A stretch of DNA of 64,000 bases from Bacteroidota bacterium (lineage in GTDB: Bacteria > Bacteroidota > Bacteroidia > Cytophagales > Cytophagaceae): the NCBI GenBank assembly GCA_023392125.1, contig JAEVZS010000008.1, forward strand, positions 89,471-153,470, written 5' to 3'. The notes under the pieces were generated by a model. The model had not been told where the DNA came from. It did not search any database and was given only the letters and a program-made list of their open reading frames with translations. Position 1 is the first letter of the stretch; every line of letters starts with the position of its first letter. Below are positions 8,196 through 16,408 of the stretch, piece after piece. A program made the translations under genes and the position numbers.

Positions 8196-11100
8196 ATGAA
8201 ACAGCACTACTCAATGTCCCGGATTATTTTCGGACTGATGCTCTGTCTGGTTGTCATAAGTCAGCAAAGCCGGGCGCAGACCCGTACCATTTCCAAAGCA
8301 GAATTCAGAGACAAGACCCTGGCAATGATTATCGGCAGCCTTGGCGGTACACTGACGGGGTACGAGTTTCTTCATGAATACAATACGCCCAATGGGTATT
8401 TTCAGCCGGGCGCTACCCGCAAACAACCCGGCAGACCTTTGCTTGCCCTTCCCGATGACTGGTTTGTGCTGATGGGTGGTACCCTTGGCAACAGCCCCAG
8501 AGACGAATACAATTATCCGCCATGGATTGCGGGCCCCGGTCGTATCAATTCGGACGACGACCAGCATATTGATTTCTTCAATCAGTACCTGCTCAACAAG
8601 TTTGGTCTTACCATTACCTACGAAGACATCAAAAGCTCCTGGATGCATTACCGGGTCAGCGATTTCGGCGGTGGCGGAGCGGCTATTGAAGTAATGCGGG
8701 ACAAGGATCTGATGGCTCCGCAATGCGGGCATCGGGATCATGGCAACCACAGTCACTGGTTGCCGGAATGTTATATCGAACATGAAATGATGGGAGCCGC
8801 TTTTCCGGGTATGCCCAACAAAGCGGTAGAATTTACCGAAAAGCTTTCGTCCATTACGGGTGAAGGGGAGAATGTACAATGGGGCTACTACTGGGCGGCG
8901 GCGCATGCCATCGCCTTTTTTGAGACCGATTCACGGGTAGTGGTGGAAAAAGCCCTGGGCATGCTGCCCGGCAACTGCCGTCCCCGTCAGATGTACGCTA
9001 TCTGCAAAATGCTTCATCAGAAATATCCCAACGACTGGCGTGCTGCTGTGCGGGAGCTGTGGACACAGCACTGGAGCGGACCTTTTGCAGTAGGCTATGA
9101 CAAGGTGATGGAAATATCGGATGTGAATAACGGTACGGGCTTTTTGTCCATTCTGTATGGAAACAATGACTATATGGAGGTGCTGAAGATCGCCAGTCTG
9201 GCCGGTGGTGACGGTGACTGTACGGCTTCTGCGGTGTGTGGTATCATGGGCATTCTGAAAGGTATGGCCGGTACACCGCAGAAATTCAAGGACGATATCT
9301 GGGCAAATGGCAATGGTATCTGGATCAATGACGTGGTACATGCGTTCAGCATCAAAAAAGACTGGAAGCTGCAATGGCGGTACGATGAGCTGGTAGACAT
9401 GTTTCAGCAAAACGCGGAAATGACAATCCGTGCATGCGGTGGTGTGGTAACAGGGGATGAATACATCATTTCAACCCAGTCCGGTACTGTACCTCAGATC
9501 AGCAGTCCTAACTGGGATTTTGAAGCCGGCGATTTGTCGGGCTGGAAAGTATGGCGATCCGGTGGTGAAAGCAGCATCTGGAACGAGCGTCAGTGCAACG
9601 ACAATACCCAGGCCTGCTGGGCAGCTACCGGAAAGCGTAAAGGCACGATCCTGATTCCCTCACATACGGCAGAGGCGAAGCTGTACCAGACCATTACCGG
9701 TCTGAAGCCAGGAGCTACCTACAAAATCGAAGGGAGAATAAATACCGGCGGGCGTGTCGCCCGTCTGTACGCCGAAAACTATGGGGGACCGTACCAGTTC
9801 GCCTCCATACAAAACGGGTTTTCTCCCTTCCCTTTTGTCTATCTGTACGTGACCATGGGCTCCGCCAATACGTCTCTGGATGTGGGGCTTCACGCCCCGC
9901 CCAGTGATGCCGGGTCCCGGTGGTGCAGCATCGATGATATCATTATTACCGAACTGGAAAACTATGTGTCTCCGATGCGGTATGAGGCCGAGGCCGCGAT
10001 CATCTCCGATGCCCGTATTGTCAGCTCGGCAACCGCATCCGGTGGTTCCTATGTCGGCTGGATTAATAATCCCGGCACGAGCTACATCGAGTTTCCCAAC
10101 ATTATGGCAGATTATACCGGCGAGCATATCCTTCGGATCAGCTATGCCAATGCCGGAGCTTTCGCGCAGCACAAGATCATAGTCAATGACCGCTATGTAG
10201 GATTATTGGAACATTCCGATACCGGTCCCTGGGGTGTGTTTTCGGCCAATGTAACAGATGCCTATGTGAAATTAAATAAGGGAGAAAACAGAGTTCGTAT
10301 CGAGGCGCACTCCAATTTTACCGAGATTGACTATGTAGATGTGGTAAGCCCCTATGGCAGAGAGGGGCGTCCCGCGACAGATGCGGATCTGGTGGATGGC
10401 GGCATCTACCGTATCCTGTCCAGGCGGTCCGGCAAGGCGCTGGAAGTAAGAGGTGCTGTAGCAAACGGAAGCACCCTGATGCAGAATACCTTCAATGACA
10501 GTCCGACCCAGTATTTCAGGATACGAAAGACCAAAGGTGTTTATTCTATACAGCCTCTGGGGAGTAATCAGTCAATCGAGATCCTGGGGGCGGGGCTTGG
10601 TAACGGCGATCAGGTTGGCCTCTGGGGATACTGGGGCGGCGACAACCAGCAATGGGCGATTATCGATGCGGGCAATGGCTATTTCAAAGTGCTGAATCAT
10701 AAGAGCGGCAAGGCGCTGGATGTAGCAGGGGGAAGTATGAACGATGAGGCCAGCATCATCCAGTGGGATTACCTGAATACGCACAATCAGCAATGGCGCT
10801 TTGACTTTCTGGGCACAGACATGGATATGCTGCCACATAGGGTTCCCGGCCGGTTTGAAGCCGAAGACTACAGCGCCCACCTGGGCATAGGTACGGAACC
10901 GACTACCGATATAGGTGGCGGCCGTAATGTGATGGATATCAATAGAAATGAATGGACGGAGTACAAGGTATTTGCAGAGCGGTCCGGTACGTATGAAGTC
11001 CGTTTCCGGGTAGCCAGCGCTACTACGGGTGGTACGCTTACGCTACGTTCCGACGGAAAGCCGCTGGGTACTGTTGCAGTATCGGGCACAGGTGGCTGGC

Positions 11101-11579
11101 AGAGCTGGACTACCGTGAGCACGAACGTACAGCTGAAGGAAGGCTTTCAGACCTGGCGTCTGGACTACTCGGGTACGGTACATGCGCTGTACAATGTCAA
11201 CTGGATCGAGGCCATCCCGGCCACAGACTGCGATGGTGTGGAATACGGTCTGGCCTTTATTGATTCCTGCGGTCAGTGTGCAGGAGGAAATACGGGTACA
11301 GAGCCGATGCTTTCCAAAGCCGATTGTGTAATTACGGGATTCTATGGAGTTGCGGACAATCAGGAAATCAAGGTATATCCTGTCCCGTTTCATGATGCGC
11401 TTTTTGTACACTCGACAGAAGCGCTTTCTGTACAGATTATGGATCTGAACGGCCGGATCCTGAAGGAGAAGATAGTGACGGGAGAAGCCATGGATCTTTC
11501 GGAGCTAAAGCCGGGGGTATATCTGCTGAAAGCTACTGCACCAGACAGGATGCAGGTATTCAAAATTGAGAAACGATAG
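8196..11579 (+). CDS. T9SS-exported ADP-ribosylglycohydrolase-like protein with CBM6 and ricin-type lectin modules
   Basis: The start at 8196 (MKQHYSMSRIIFGLMLC) is chosen because it opens a clean signal peptide ending at SRAQ; an in-frame ATG at 8115 lies inside the preceding hairpin. The protein has 1127 residues. Residues 25-430 resemble the ADP-ribosylglycohydrolase (DraG) fold: an acidic SDDDQ cluster at 120-122 and AGGDGDCTAS at 336-344, the usual metal-binding positions. Then come an Ig/CBM-like segment, a CBM6/35-like domain from YEAEAA (596), a ricin-type beta-trefoil (about 732-880, with repeated QQW motifs), a second CBM6 from RFEAEDY (886-1008), a Cys-rich SCGQCAGGNTG linker and a T9SS sorting domain (about 1050-1127). 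A secreted member of this family carrying sugar-binding modules probably acts on a glycan N- or O-glycoside rather than on ADP-ribosylated protein (inference). Confidence 0.75.
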   Translation: MKQHYSMSRIIFGLMLCLVVISQQSRAQTRTISKAEFRDKTLAMIIGSLGGTLTGYEFLHEYNTPNGYFQPGATRKQPGRPLLALPDDWFVLMGGTLGNSPRDEYNYPPWIAGPGRINSDDDQHIDFFNQYLLNKFGLTITYEDIKSSWMHYRVSDFGGGGAAIEVMRDKDLMAPQCGHRDHGNHSHWLPECYIEHEMMGAAFPGMPNKAVEFTEKLSSITGEGENVQWGYYWAAAHAIAFFETDSRVVVEKALGMLPGNCRPRQMYAICKMLHQKYPNDWRAAVRELWTQHWSGPFAVGYDKVMEISDVNNGTGFLSILYGNNDYMEVLKIASLAGGDGDCTASAVCGIMGILKGMAGTPQKFKDDIWANGNGIWINDVVHAFSIKKDWKLQWRYDELVDMFQQNAEMTIRACGGVVTGDEYIISTQSGTVPQISSPNWDFEAGDLSGWKVWRSGGESSIWNERQCNDNTQACWAATGKRKGTILIPSHTAEAKLYQTITGLKPGATYKIEGRINTGGRVARLYAENYGGPYQFASIQNGFSPFPFVYLYVTMGSANTSLDVGLHAPPSDAGSRWCSIDDIIITELENYVSPMRYEAEAAIISDARIVSSATASGGSYVGWINNPGTSYIEFPNIMADYTGEHILRISYANAGAFAQHKIIVNDRYVGLLEHSDTGPWGVFSANVTDAYVKLNKGENRVRIEAHSNFTEIDYVDVVSPYGREGRPATDADLVDGGIYRILSRRSGKALEVRGAVANGSTLMQNTFNDSPTQYFRIRKTKGVYSIQPLGSNQSIEILGAGLGNGDQVGLWGYWGGDNQQWAIIDAGNGYFKVLNHKSGKALDVAGGSMNDEASIIQWDYLNTHNQQWRFDFLGTDMDMLPHRVPGRFEAEDYSAHLGIGTEPTTDIGGGRNVMDINRNEWTEYKVFAERSGTYEVRFRVASATTGGTLTLRSDGKPLGTVAVSGTGGWQSWTTVSTNVQLKEGFQTWRLDYSGTVHALYNVNWIEAIPATDCDGVEYGLAFIDSCGQCAGGNTGTEPMLSKADCVITGFYGVADNQEIKVYPVPFHDALFVHSTEALSVQIMDLNGRILKEKIVTGEAMDLSELKPGVYLLKATAPDRMQVFKIEKR

Positions 11580-11594
11580 GAGAAGCTTAATGTT

Positions 11595-11638
11595 AAAAGC
11601 TCAATGTTTAAGGTTTGCCGGACAAACATTGAGCTTTT
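11595..11638 (+). terminator. Hairpin after the ADP-ribosylglycohydrolase-like gene
   Basis: A perfect 15-bp stem (AAAAGCTCAATGTTT / AAACATTGAGCTTTT) with a 14-nt loop lies between two genes of the cluster. The stem's own A/T tails make it a possible bidirectional terminator, or a partial one within an operon. Confidence 0.6.
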
Positions 11639-11701
11639 ACGCTTTCATCTCCCATTATGATTCTTCGATAATTTACTGAAATAGCTAAAATCAAAACGAC
11701 C

Positions 11702-13789
11702 ATGTGGAAATGTATACTTTTATTCTTAATGGCAATCAGCTATCGGGCGGATGCCCAGAATGTATCGCTTACCGTCAGCGGGCCTGCCGGAAATCTGTAT
11801 GTCAATGAAATCTATACCGGCCGGCAGGCTCCGGCTACCATATCCGTTCCTATGGGGAATACCCGTATCGGGATAGGCAATAACGATGGCTATTTTCAGA
11901 AGATCATTAATCTGACTTCCAACATGACCATTGACCTGAACAACCTGCATCCGGTACCCCGGCGTTCGTTCAGGATGGTCATTGTGGCTCCCCGCTGGAC
12001 CAGCCATGGTGGAGAAATGGCCTATCTGGAAGACAGCGATCTGGTCATGGCTGAGGTAACGGCCAGACGCGCCAGCGCGGAAGATGTACTCCCCTCTACC
12101 TATGGGATGCTGGACTGGGATATTGATGTGTTTCCCATTGTGGAGAGTACTACGTTAAACAGAGGCGGTAATCCCGAAAACTGGCCCGATGCCGGTGTTT
12201 ATCTGAGAGAGGCCGGAATTTCTTACCTGGCGGATCAATACGATGCCGTTTTATTATTTTACTCTGTTTTCAGACCCGATGGATCCGTTGTTGAGAACCG
12301 TCCCTGTTGCCTGTGGGGAAGTCGTGGGTATATGGCTATTACCAATGGTTCCCGTCATACGTTCCGCAACCAGCCCCAACGCTTTATAGGCGAAGGATAT
12401 ACCCATGAATGGCTGCATGGTATTGAGCAGACCAGTGGCATTTATGTAGAAGGATATTTGCATGGGGCAGAAGCGCACGGATATACGGCTACCACACATG
12501 GTTCGCATGACTGGCGTGGCTGGTATTGGGATTTTATGAAGGGACTGGTGCCCCGGATTCCGGGTACACCCGAAGTGACCGATTATGTCGGCCATTTCTC
12601 CTTCCTGAAAAATTATCAGCGGGATCGCTGGAAAGACAGTGAAGTCATTCTTGACGCCGGCTTGCCGGATGGTGTGTATACCATTTCTGCTGTTCATTCC
12701 AGCAAAGCGCTTTCCCTGAAAGCCGGCAATGATACCCTGATACAGAACCCCTACCGGGGCAACCGTGACCAGCAATGGCAGCTGCGCAATCTGGGCAACG
12801 GCAACTACCGTATTACTTCATTAGAAACCGGCATGACTATGGCGCTTAGTGAGGGAAAAACCTTTAATGGCATATCGCTGGTACAGCAACGATATACCGG
12901 TGAAAGAGCACAGCAATGGCATATTTTTCCGGAGGGCAACAATCAGTACCGGATTGCTTCACGGCATACCGGACGTGCGATGGACGTATATGGCGTAAGT
13001 CAGGCGGATGGCGCCCGGGTTGTACAGTGGGATTATCTGGGAGGAAATAATCAGAAATGGATCTTTACTCCCGTCGAAGCACAACCTTTTGACGGTGTAG
13101 GTCTTAGCGGGGAATACTTCAACGGTATGAATTTTCAGGAACGGGTATTGGAAAGAACAGATTCCCAAATCAGCTTCAACTGGCAAACCGGATCGCCTGC
13201 TCCGCAAGTGCAGAATGATCAGTTTTCGGTTCGCTGGTCGGGACAGATAGAGCCGGCATACAGCGGCGAATATACGTTTTACATCAATTCCGATAATGGT
13301 CGCAGGCTATGGATAAACGGAGAGCTGATCATCGATGGCTGGATTGACAACTGGGATGTGGAATATAAAGGAAATAGTACGCTTCAGGCACGGGAGAAGT
13401 ATGATATTGTGCTGGAATATTTTGAACATCAGGGCGGGGCTAATATTGCGCTGGAATGGGAAAGTCCGGGGCAAGACAGAGAGGTCATCCCTCAGCAGCA
13501 TTTGTATCCGGCCTCAGTTGTGACTTCTGCATGGGCGGCTTCGGATGTTTTTGTATCCGAACCGTATCCGAATCCGGTCGTTGGTGGCGGGCAGGTCCGA
13601 ATGCAGTTTCCGGCATTTTCAGCACCGGTTAGTTTCAGCCTGTACTCTTTTGACGGAAAAATAATGCAGACAGGTTTCCTCAATGGCAATGAGAATCTAT
13701 TGATAAGCGCTCCTGAACAGGCAGGTGTTTACTTCATTCATCTGAATACAGGAGGGGAGCCGGTTGTCAGGAAGCTGATTGTCCGGTAA
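11702..13789 (+). CDS. T9SS-exported HExxH protein with ricin-type lectin and PA14 domain
   Basis: A 695-residue protein with a signal peptide ending at RADAQ. Residues 20-85 look like a PEGA-type beta-sandwich (VSGPAGNLYVNEIYTG). A central domain contains THEWLHGIE: H235-E236-x-x-H239 matches the zincin HExxH motif, with a further His-rich stretch YLHGAEAHGY about 20 residues later that could supply the third ligand. A ricin-type beta-trefoil (about 322-460, QQW repeats), a PA14 domain (about 464-605, with NDQFSVRW and SDNGRRLWI) and a T9SS sorting domain (about 615-695, SEPYPNPV) follow. Its PA14 domain is close to that of the MGH1-like gene in the same cluster. It may be a metallopeptidase or another zinc hydrolase acting on glycosylated material; catalytic role is inferred from one motif. 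Confidence 0.65.
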   Translation: MWKCILLFLMAISYRADAQNVSLTVSGPAGNLYVNEIYTGRQAPATISVPMGNTRIGIGNNDGYFQKIINLTSNMTIDLNNLHPVPRRSFRMVIVAPRWTSHGGEMAYLEDSDLVMAEVTARRASAEDVLPSTYGMLDWDIDVFPIVESTTLNRGGNPENWPDAGVYLREAGISYLADQYDAVLLFYSVFRPDGSVVENRPCCLWGSRGYMAITNGSRHTFRNQPQRFIGEGYTHEWLHGIEQTSGIYVEGYLHGAEAHGYTATTHGSHDWRGWYWDFMKGLVPRIPGTPEVTDYVGHFSFLKNYQRDRWKDSEVILDAGLPDGVYTISAVHSSKALSLKAGNDTLIQNPYRGNRDQQWQLRNLGNGNYRITSLETGMTMALSEGKTFNGISLVQQRYTGERAQQWHIFPEGNNQYRIASRHTGRAMDVYGVSQADGARVVQWDYLGGNNQKWIFTPVEAQPFDGVGLSGEYFNGMNFQERVLERTDSQISFNWQTGSPAPQVQNDQFSVRWSGQIEPAYSGEYTFYINSDNGRRLWINGELIIDGWIDNWDVEYKGNSTLQAREKYDIVLEYFEHQGGANIALEWESPGQDREVIPQQHLYPASVVTSAWAASDVFVSEPYPNPVVGGGQVRMQFPAFSAPVSFSLYSFDGKIMQTGFLNGNENLLISAPEQAGVYFIHLNTGGEPVVRKLIVR

Positions 13790-13822
13790 TGTTTCATATT
13801 GATATTGCGTTGATAAATAATA

Positions 13823-13880
13823 TGTCAAGAGCTGACAATTGTGATTGAAAGTCAGCAGGCACATTGTCAGCTCATTGACA
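13823..13880 (+). terminator. Long imperfect hairpin, likely terminator
   Basis: TGTCA..GAGCTGACAA near 13823 is mirrored by TTGTCAGCTC..TGACA ending at 13880, giving a stem of about 20 bp with small mismatches directly after the HExxH gene. It probably ends the first half of the cluster. Confidence 0.5.
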
Positions 13881-13944
13881 GGGGCTTCTTGTACGCTAAA
13901 TCCCACAGAATGTATTGGGAAAAGATACTTGTCATGGGGGGCTA

Positions 13945-14017
13945 TGTCACCCCTTCGGGGTTCCGATGCTGTTAAAAATTATTTGAGCTATACGTCTGCC
14001 AGCCCTTCGGGCTTTGG
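13945..14017 (-). repeat. REP-like palindromic unit, reverse orientation
   Basis: The unit starts with GTCACCCCTTCGGGGTT, has an A/T-rich middle (TTAAAAATTATTTGAGCTAT) and ends with the second palindrome CCAGCCCTTCGGGCTTTGG. It is repeated almost exactly at 14161-14230. Confidence 0.75.
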
Positions 14018-14160
14018 AGCCGCTCCTGGCAAAGTGTATATCTGAATGACGTGTTATCTGGTTTGTCCAGAGTTTGGATCCTTGGTTGAGCATTTTTATT
14101 GTTACAAATCCGTATATGATGAAATAATGTATTGATTTTGATATTTATAAATGCTTTTAT

Positions 14161-14230
14161 GTCACCCCTTCGGGATTCTGATGTTGTTAAAATTATTTGA
14201 GCTATATGTCTGCCAGCCCTTCGGGCTTGG
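14161..14230 (-). repeat. REP-like palindromic unit, reverse orientation, second copy
   Basis: Same order as the unit at 13945-14017: GTCACCCCTTCGGGATT, the A/T middle with ATTATTTGAGCTATA, then GTCTGCCAGCCCTTCGGGCT. Confidence 0.75.
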
Positions 14231-14281
14231 AACCGACCTTGCCAAAATGGATATATATTAAATGATGTCTTATTGGGTTTG

Positions 14282-14390
14282 TCAAACTGTAAGACTAGCG
14301 TTATAAAGACTTTTGTCCAGATAAAACCAAAAGAAGGCGCATTGCGCTCCAGTATAACCGGATAAAAACTCCGAAGGAGTGCAAGGATTA
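14282..14390 (+). repeat. About 110-bp direct repeat ending in a REP arm (copy 1)
   Basis: The stretch from GTAAGACTAGCGTTATAAA through AAAACCAAAAGAAGG and CAGTATAACCGGATAA to ACTCCGAAGGAGTGCAAGG is repeated with scattered changes at about 15513-15620. The REP arm is therefore part of a longer duplicated block. Confidence 0.65.
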
Positions 14391-14436
14391 TAAATTCCGA
14401 AGGAATGATATGATTATGGATATAATCGTCATACCA

Positions 14437-14570
14437 GCTGTAGGTCGAGTGTCTACGGTGCTGTATGAATTTAAAAAGAAATCTGCGATTGGAAAACAGA
14501 TCATAACTCCGAAGGAGTGCAAGGAATGTGGAACATGTATGGCCATGTAGAGTCCCCGAAGGGGGAGATG
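14437..14570 (+). repeat. About 95-bp direct repeat leading into a REP unit (copy 1)
   Basis: TAGGTCGAGTGTCTACGGTG, then an A/T stretch and ATCTGCGATTGGAAAACAGA, leads into a REP unit at 14505-14570 (ACTCCGAAGGAGTGCAAGG to TCCCCGAAGGGGGAGA). It is repeated at 14633-14767. Confidence 0.7.
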
Positions 14571-14632
14571 CAATTTGTTATAATTATTTTTAAAGATCTT
14601 GTCAGTTTTCGGCCTCTGAATCCAATAGTCTT

Positions 14633-14767
14633 ATTGTAGGTCGAGTGTCTACGGTGCTGTATAAATTAAAAAAGAAATCTGCGATCGGAAAACAGATCAT
14701 AACTCCGAAGGAGTGCAAGGAATATAGAAATTATAAAGCCATATAGCAGAACCCCGAAGGGGTGACA
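14633..14767 (+). repeat. About 95-bp direct repeat leading into a REP unit (copy 2)
   Basis: Second copy of the block at 14437. Its REP unit occupies 14701-14767 (AACTCCGAAGGAGTGCAAGG ... ACCCCGAAGGGGTGAC) and ends directly at the stop codon of the transposase gene. Confidence 0.75.
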
Positions 14768-15229
14768 TTATTCAATCCAGTCGAAAAGATATTCGGATTT
14801 ATGTTCAATCTGAAATTTAGTCAGGAAATCAACGTATTCTTCCTTAAACGTTTTCTTTCTGTGATGCTCTTCCTGATTCAGGATGTAACGATAAACCTGA
14901 GGAATCTGCGAATGCGCATATGAAAATGCCCCAAATCCTTCTTGCCAACGGAACTTACCTTTTATGAGTCCCCTGTCATTAATGAATTTTGATGAATTAT
15001 TTTTTATATCTCTGACCAGATCAGATATGGCCATAGAAGGTTTTAGGCCAACGAAACAATGAATATGATCGGCTACTCCATTTACAATAATGGGTTTTTG
15101 CTCCTTGGCTTTGATGATTCCTGAAATATATTGATGTAATTCGGTTCCCCATTGTTTGCTTATGAGGTTTTGCCGGCCTTTTACGGCAAATACAATCTGA
15201 ATGTATAGTTGTGAAAATGTTCCTGCCAT
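14768..15229 (-). mobile_element. tnpA: IS200/IS605-family (RAYT-like) Y1 transposase
   Basis: An intact 153-residue HUH endonuclease-type transposase. ADHIHCFVGL supplies the metal-binding HUH pair (H55, H57) and VYRYILNQEEHH holds the likely catalytic Tyr (Y115). It acts on single-stranded DNA by cutting next to small hairpins. The open reading frame is complete and its stop codon abuts a REP-like unit at 14701-14767. Similar palindromes lie on both sides of it (13.9-16.1 kb) and in a second cluster at 22.6-23.0 kb, the arrangement expected for a REP-associated tyrosine transposase rather than a classical IS. No accessory tnpB is present. Confidence 0.88.
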
Positions 15230-16094
15230 AGCTGTTGTTTTATTTTCCTCTTCGGAGTTTGATAATGCGGTTGAATTTGTTGGGTTATGATCTTGTCAAC
15301 CCTGCGAAATCAGTACTGAATCCATTATGAGAGCTGATTAAAGATTTTTGTTGCAAGTTACTACTAGTCAGTTTAAAAACAAAAAATCATGATTGCGAAA
15401 GCAGAAAGGTCATATCACAGGTTCCCGAAGGGGCAATAGGCAATTTATGTCAGCCCTTCGGGCTTTGGAATCGACACTGTTAAAATTAAGGTGTATATGT
15501 GGTATTTGGCTTGTCAAATTGTAAGACTAACGTTATAAAAGGCCTTCTGTCTATGTAAAACCAAAAGAAGGTGCATGCACCCCAGTATAATCGGATAACA
15601 ACTCCGAAAGAGTGCAAAGATTATAGAATATATATGCCCATATAACCAAAACCCCGAAGGGGTGACAATATTCAATTTATTCTATTTTCATTTTTTGTAA
15701 TTATTGTTTTATGTCTTTCGTCGGTCCTTTGGACCTGGGTACAAAAGTCTTGCTGCAGGTGCTGTCACAATGTTGTGGAGCCTGTGAACAGAAAATAGAT
15801 CACAACTCCGAAGGAGTGCAAGAAATATAGAAAAGATTATAAGGCGATATGTCAGAACCCGGAAGGGGTGACAGAGTAGATCCTTCAGAGTTTCTGTGTG
15901 GGTAAAAGTTTTAGGCTATCCCTTAGCCGCCCCTTTGGACATAAGCGCCAATGTCTAGCTGCCGACGATATAGGTTACAGCTGAGCAGTCAAAATAAATC
16001 CGTATCACATTTTTATGAAAACCGATCACAACTCCGAAGGAGTGCAAGGAATATAGAAATTATAAGGCCATATAGCAAAACCCCGAAGGGGTGA
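15230..16094 (+). repeat. REP-rich non-coding region right of the transposase
   Basis: No gene is supported here. It holds further REP-like units at 15600-15668, 15804-15872 and 16030-16094, each built as ACTCCGAAGGAGTGCAAGG, about 30 nt of A/T-rich spacer with a CCATATA-like core, then ACCCCGAAGGGGTGA. Isolated palindromes CCCGAAGGGG (near 15424) and CAGCCCTTCGGGCTTTGG (near 15450) are also present, plus the second copy of the 110-bp block (15513-15620). Confidence 0.75.
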
Positions 16095-16260
16095 TATTTT
16101 TTGGGTTAAAGGTAGAAGTAATATGTTGATATATAATAATATATTGTTTATGCCTGGGGAGAATAGCCTGCGTGCTTGAGTATGAATCTTTACGTATTGT
16201 TTGCTTCCGGATCAGTATTAGATAATCATAATGTGTTTATTTTTAATTGGATAGTTGTGG

Positions 16261-16326
16261 TGACCGATTTTTAAAAGCCTTTGACTGATTTTTTAAATCA
16301 ATAAAAATCCTTCAACTATATCTTTG
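16261..16326 (+). promoter_or_regulatory. Activator-type promoter: 21-bp direct repeat plus -7 box
   Basis: Half-sites TGACCGATTTTTAAAA (16261) and TGACTGATTTTTTAAA (16282) are 21 bp apart. The -7 box TATCTTTG is at 16319-16326, again 37 bp from the second half-site, followed by AATAGTTAAA as in the promoter at 5463-5528. Shared layout implies a common regulator for both transcripts. Confidence 0.65.
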
Positions 16327-16408
16327 AATAGTTAAAGTGTTTTGCTTCCGATCGGTTGGATAAGCAGCCGATCCTGGAAACGCTACTTGTTTAATTAAAC
16401 CAAGCATA

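Noticed and set aside
14367..16094. Regular short repeats that could suggest a CRISPR array
   Set aside because: Repeat units are palindromic, of variable spacing, in both orientations and tied to an IS200-like transposase; there are no uniform spacers or cas genes.
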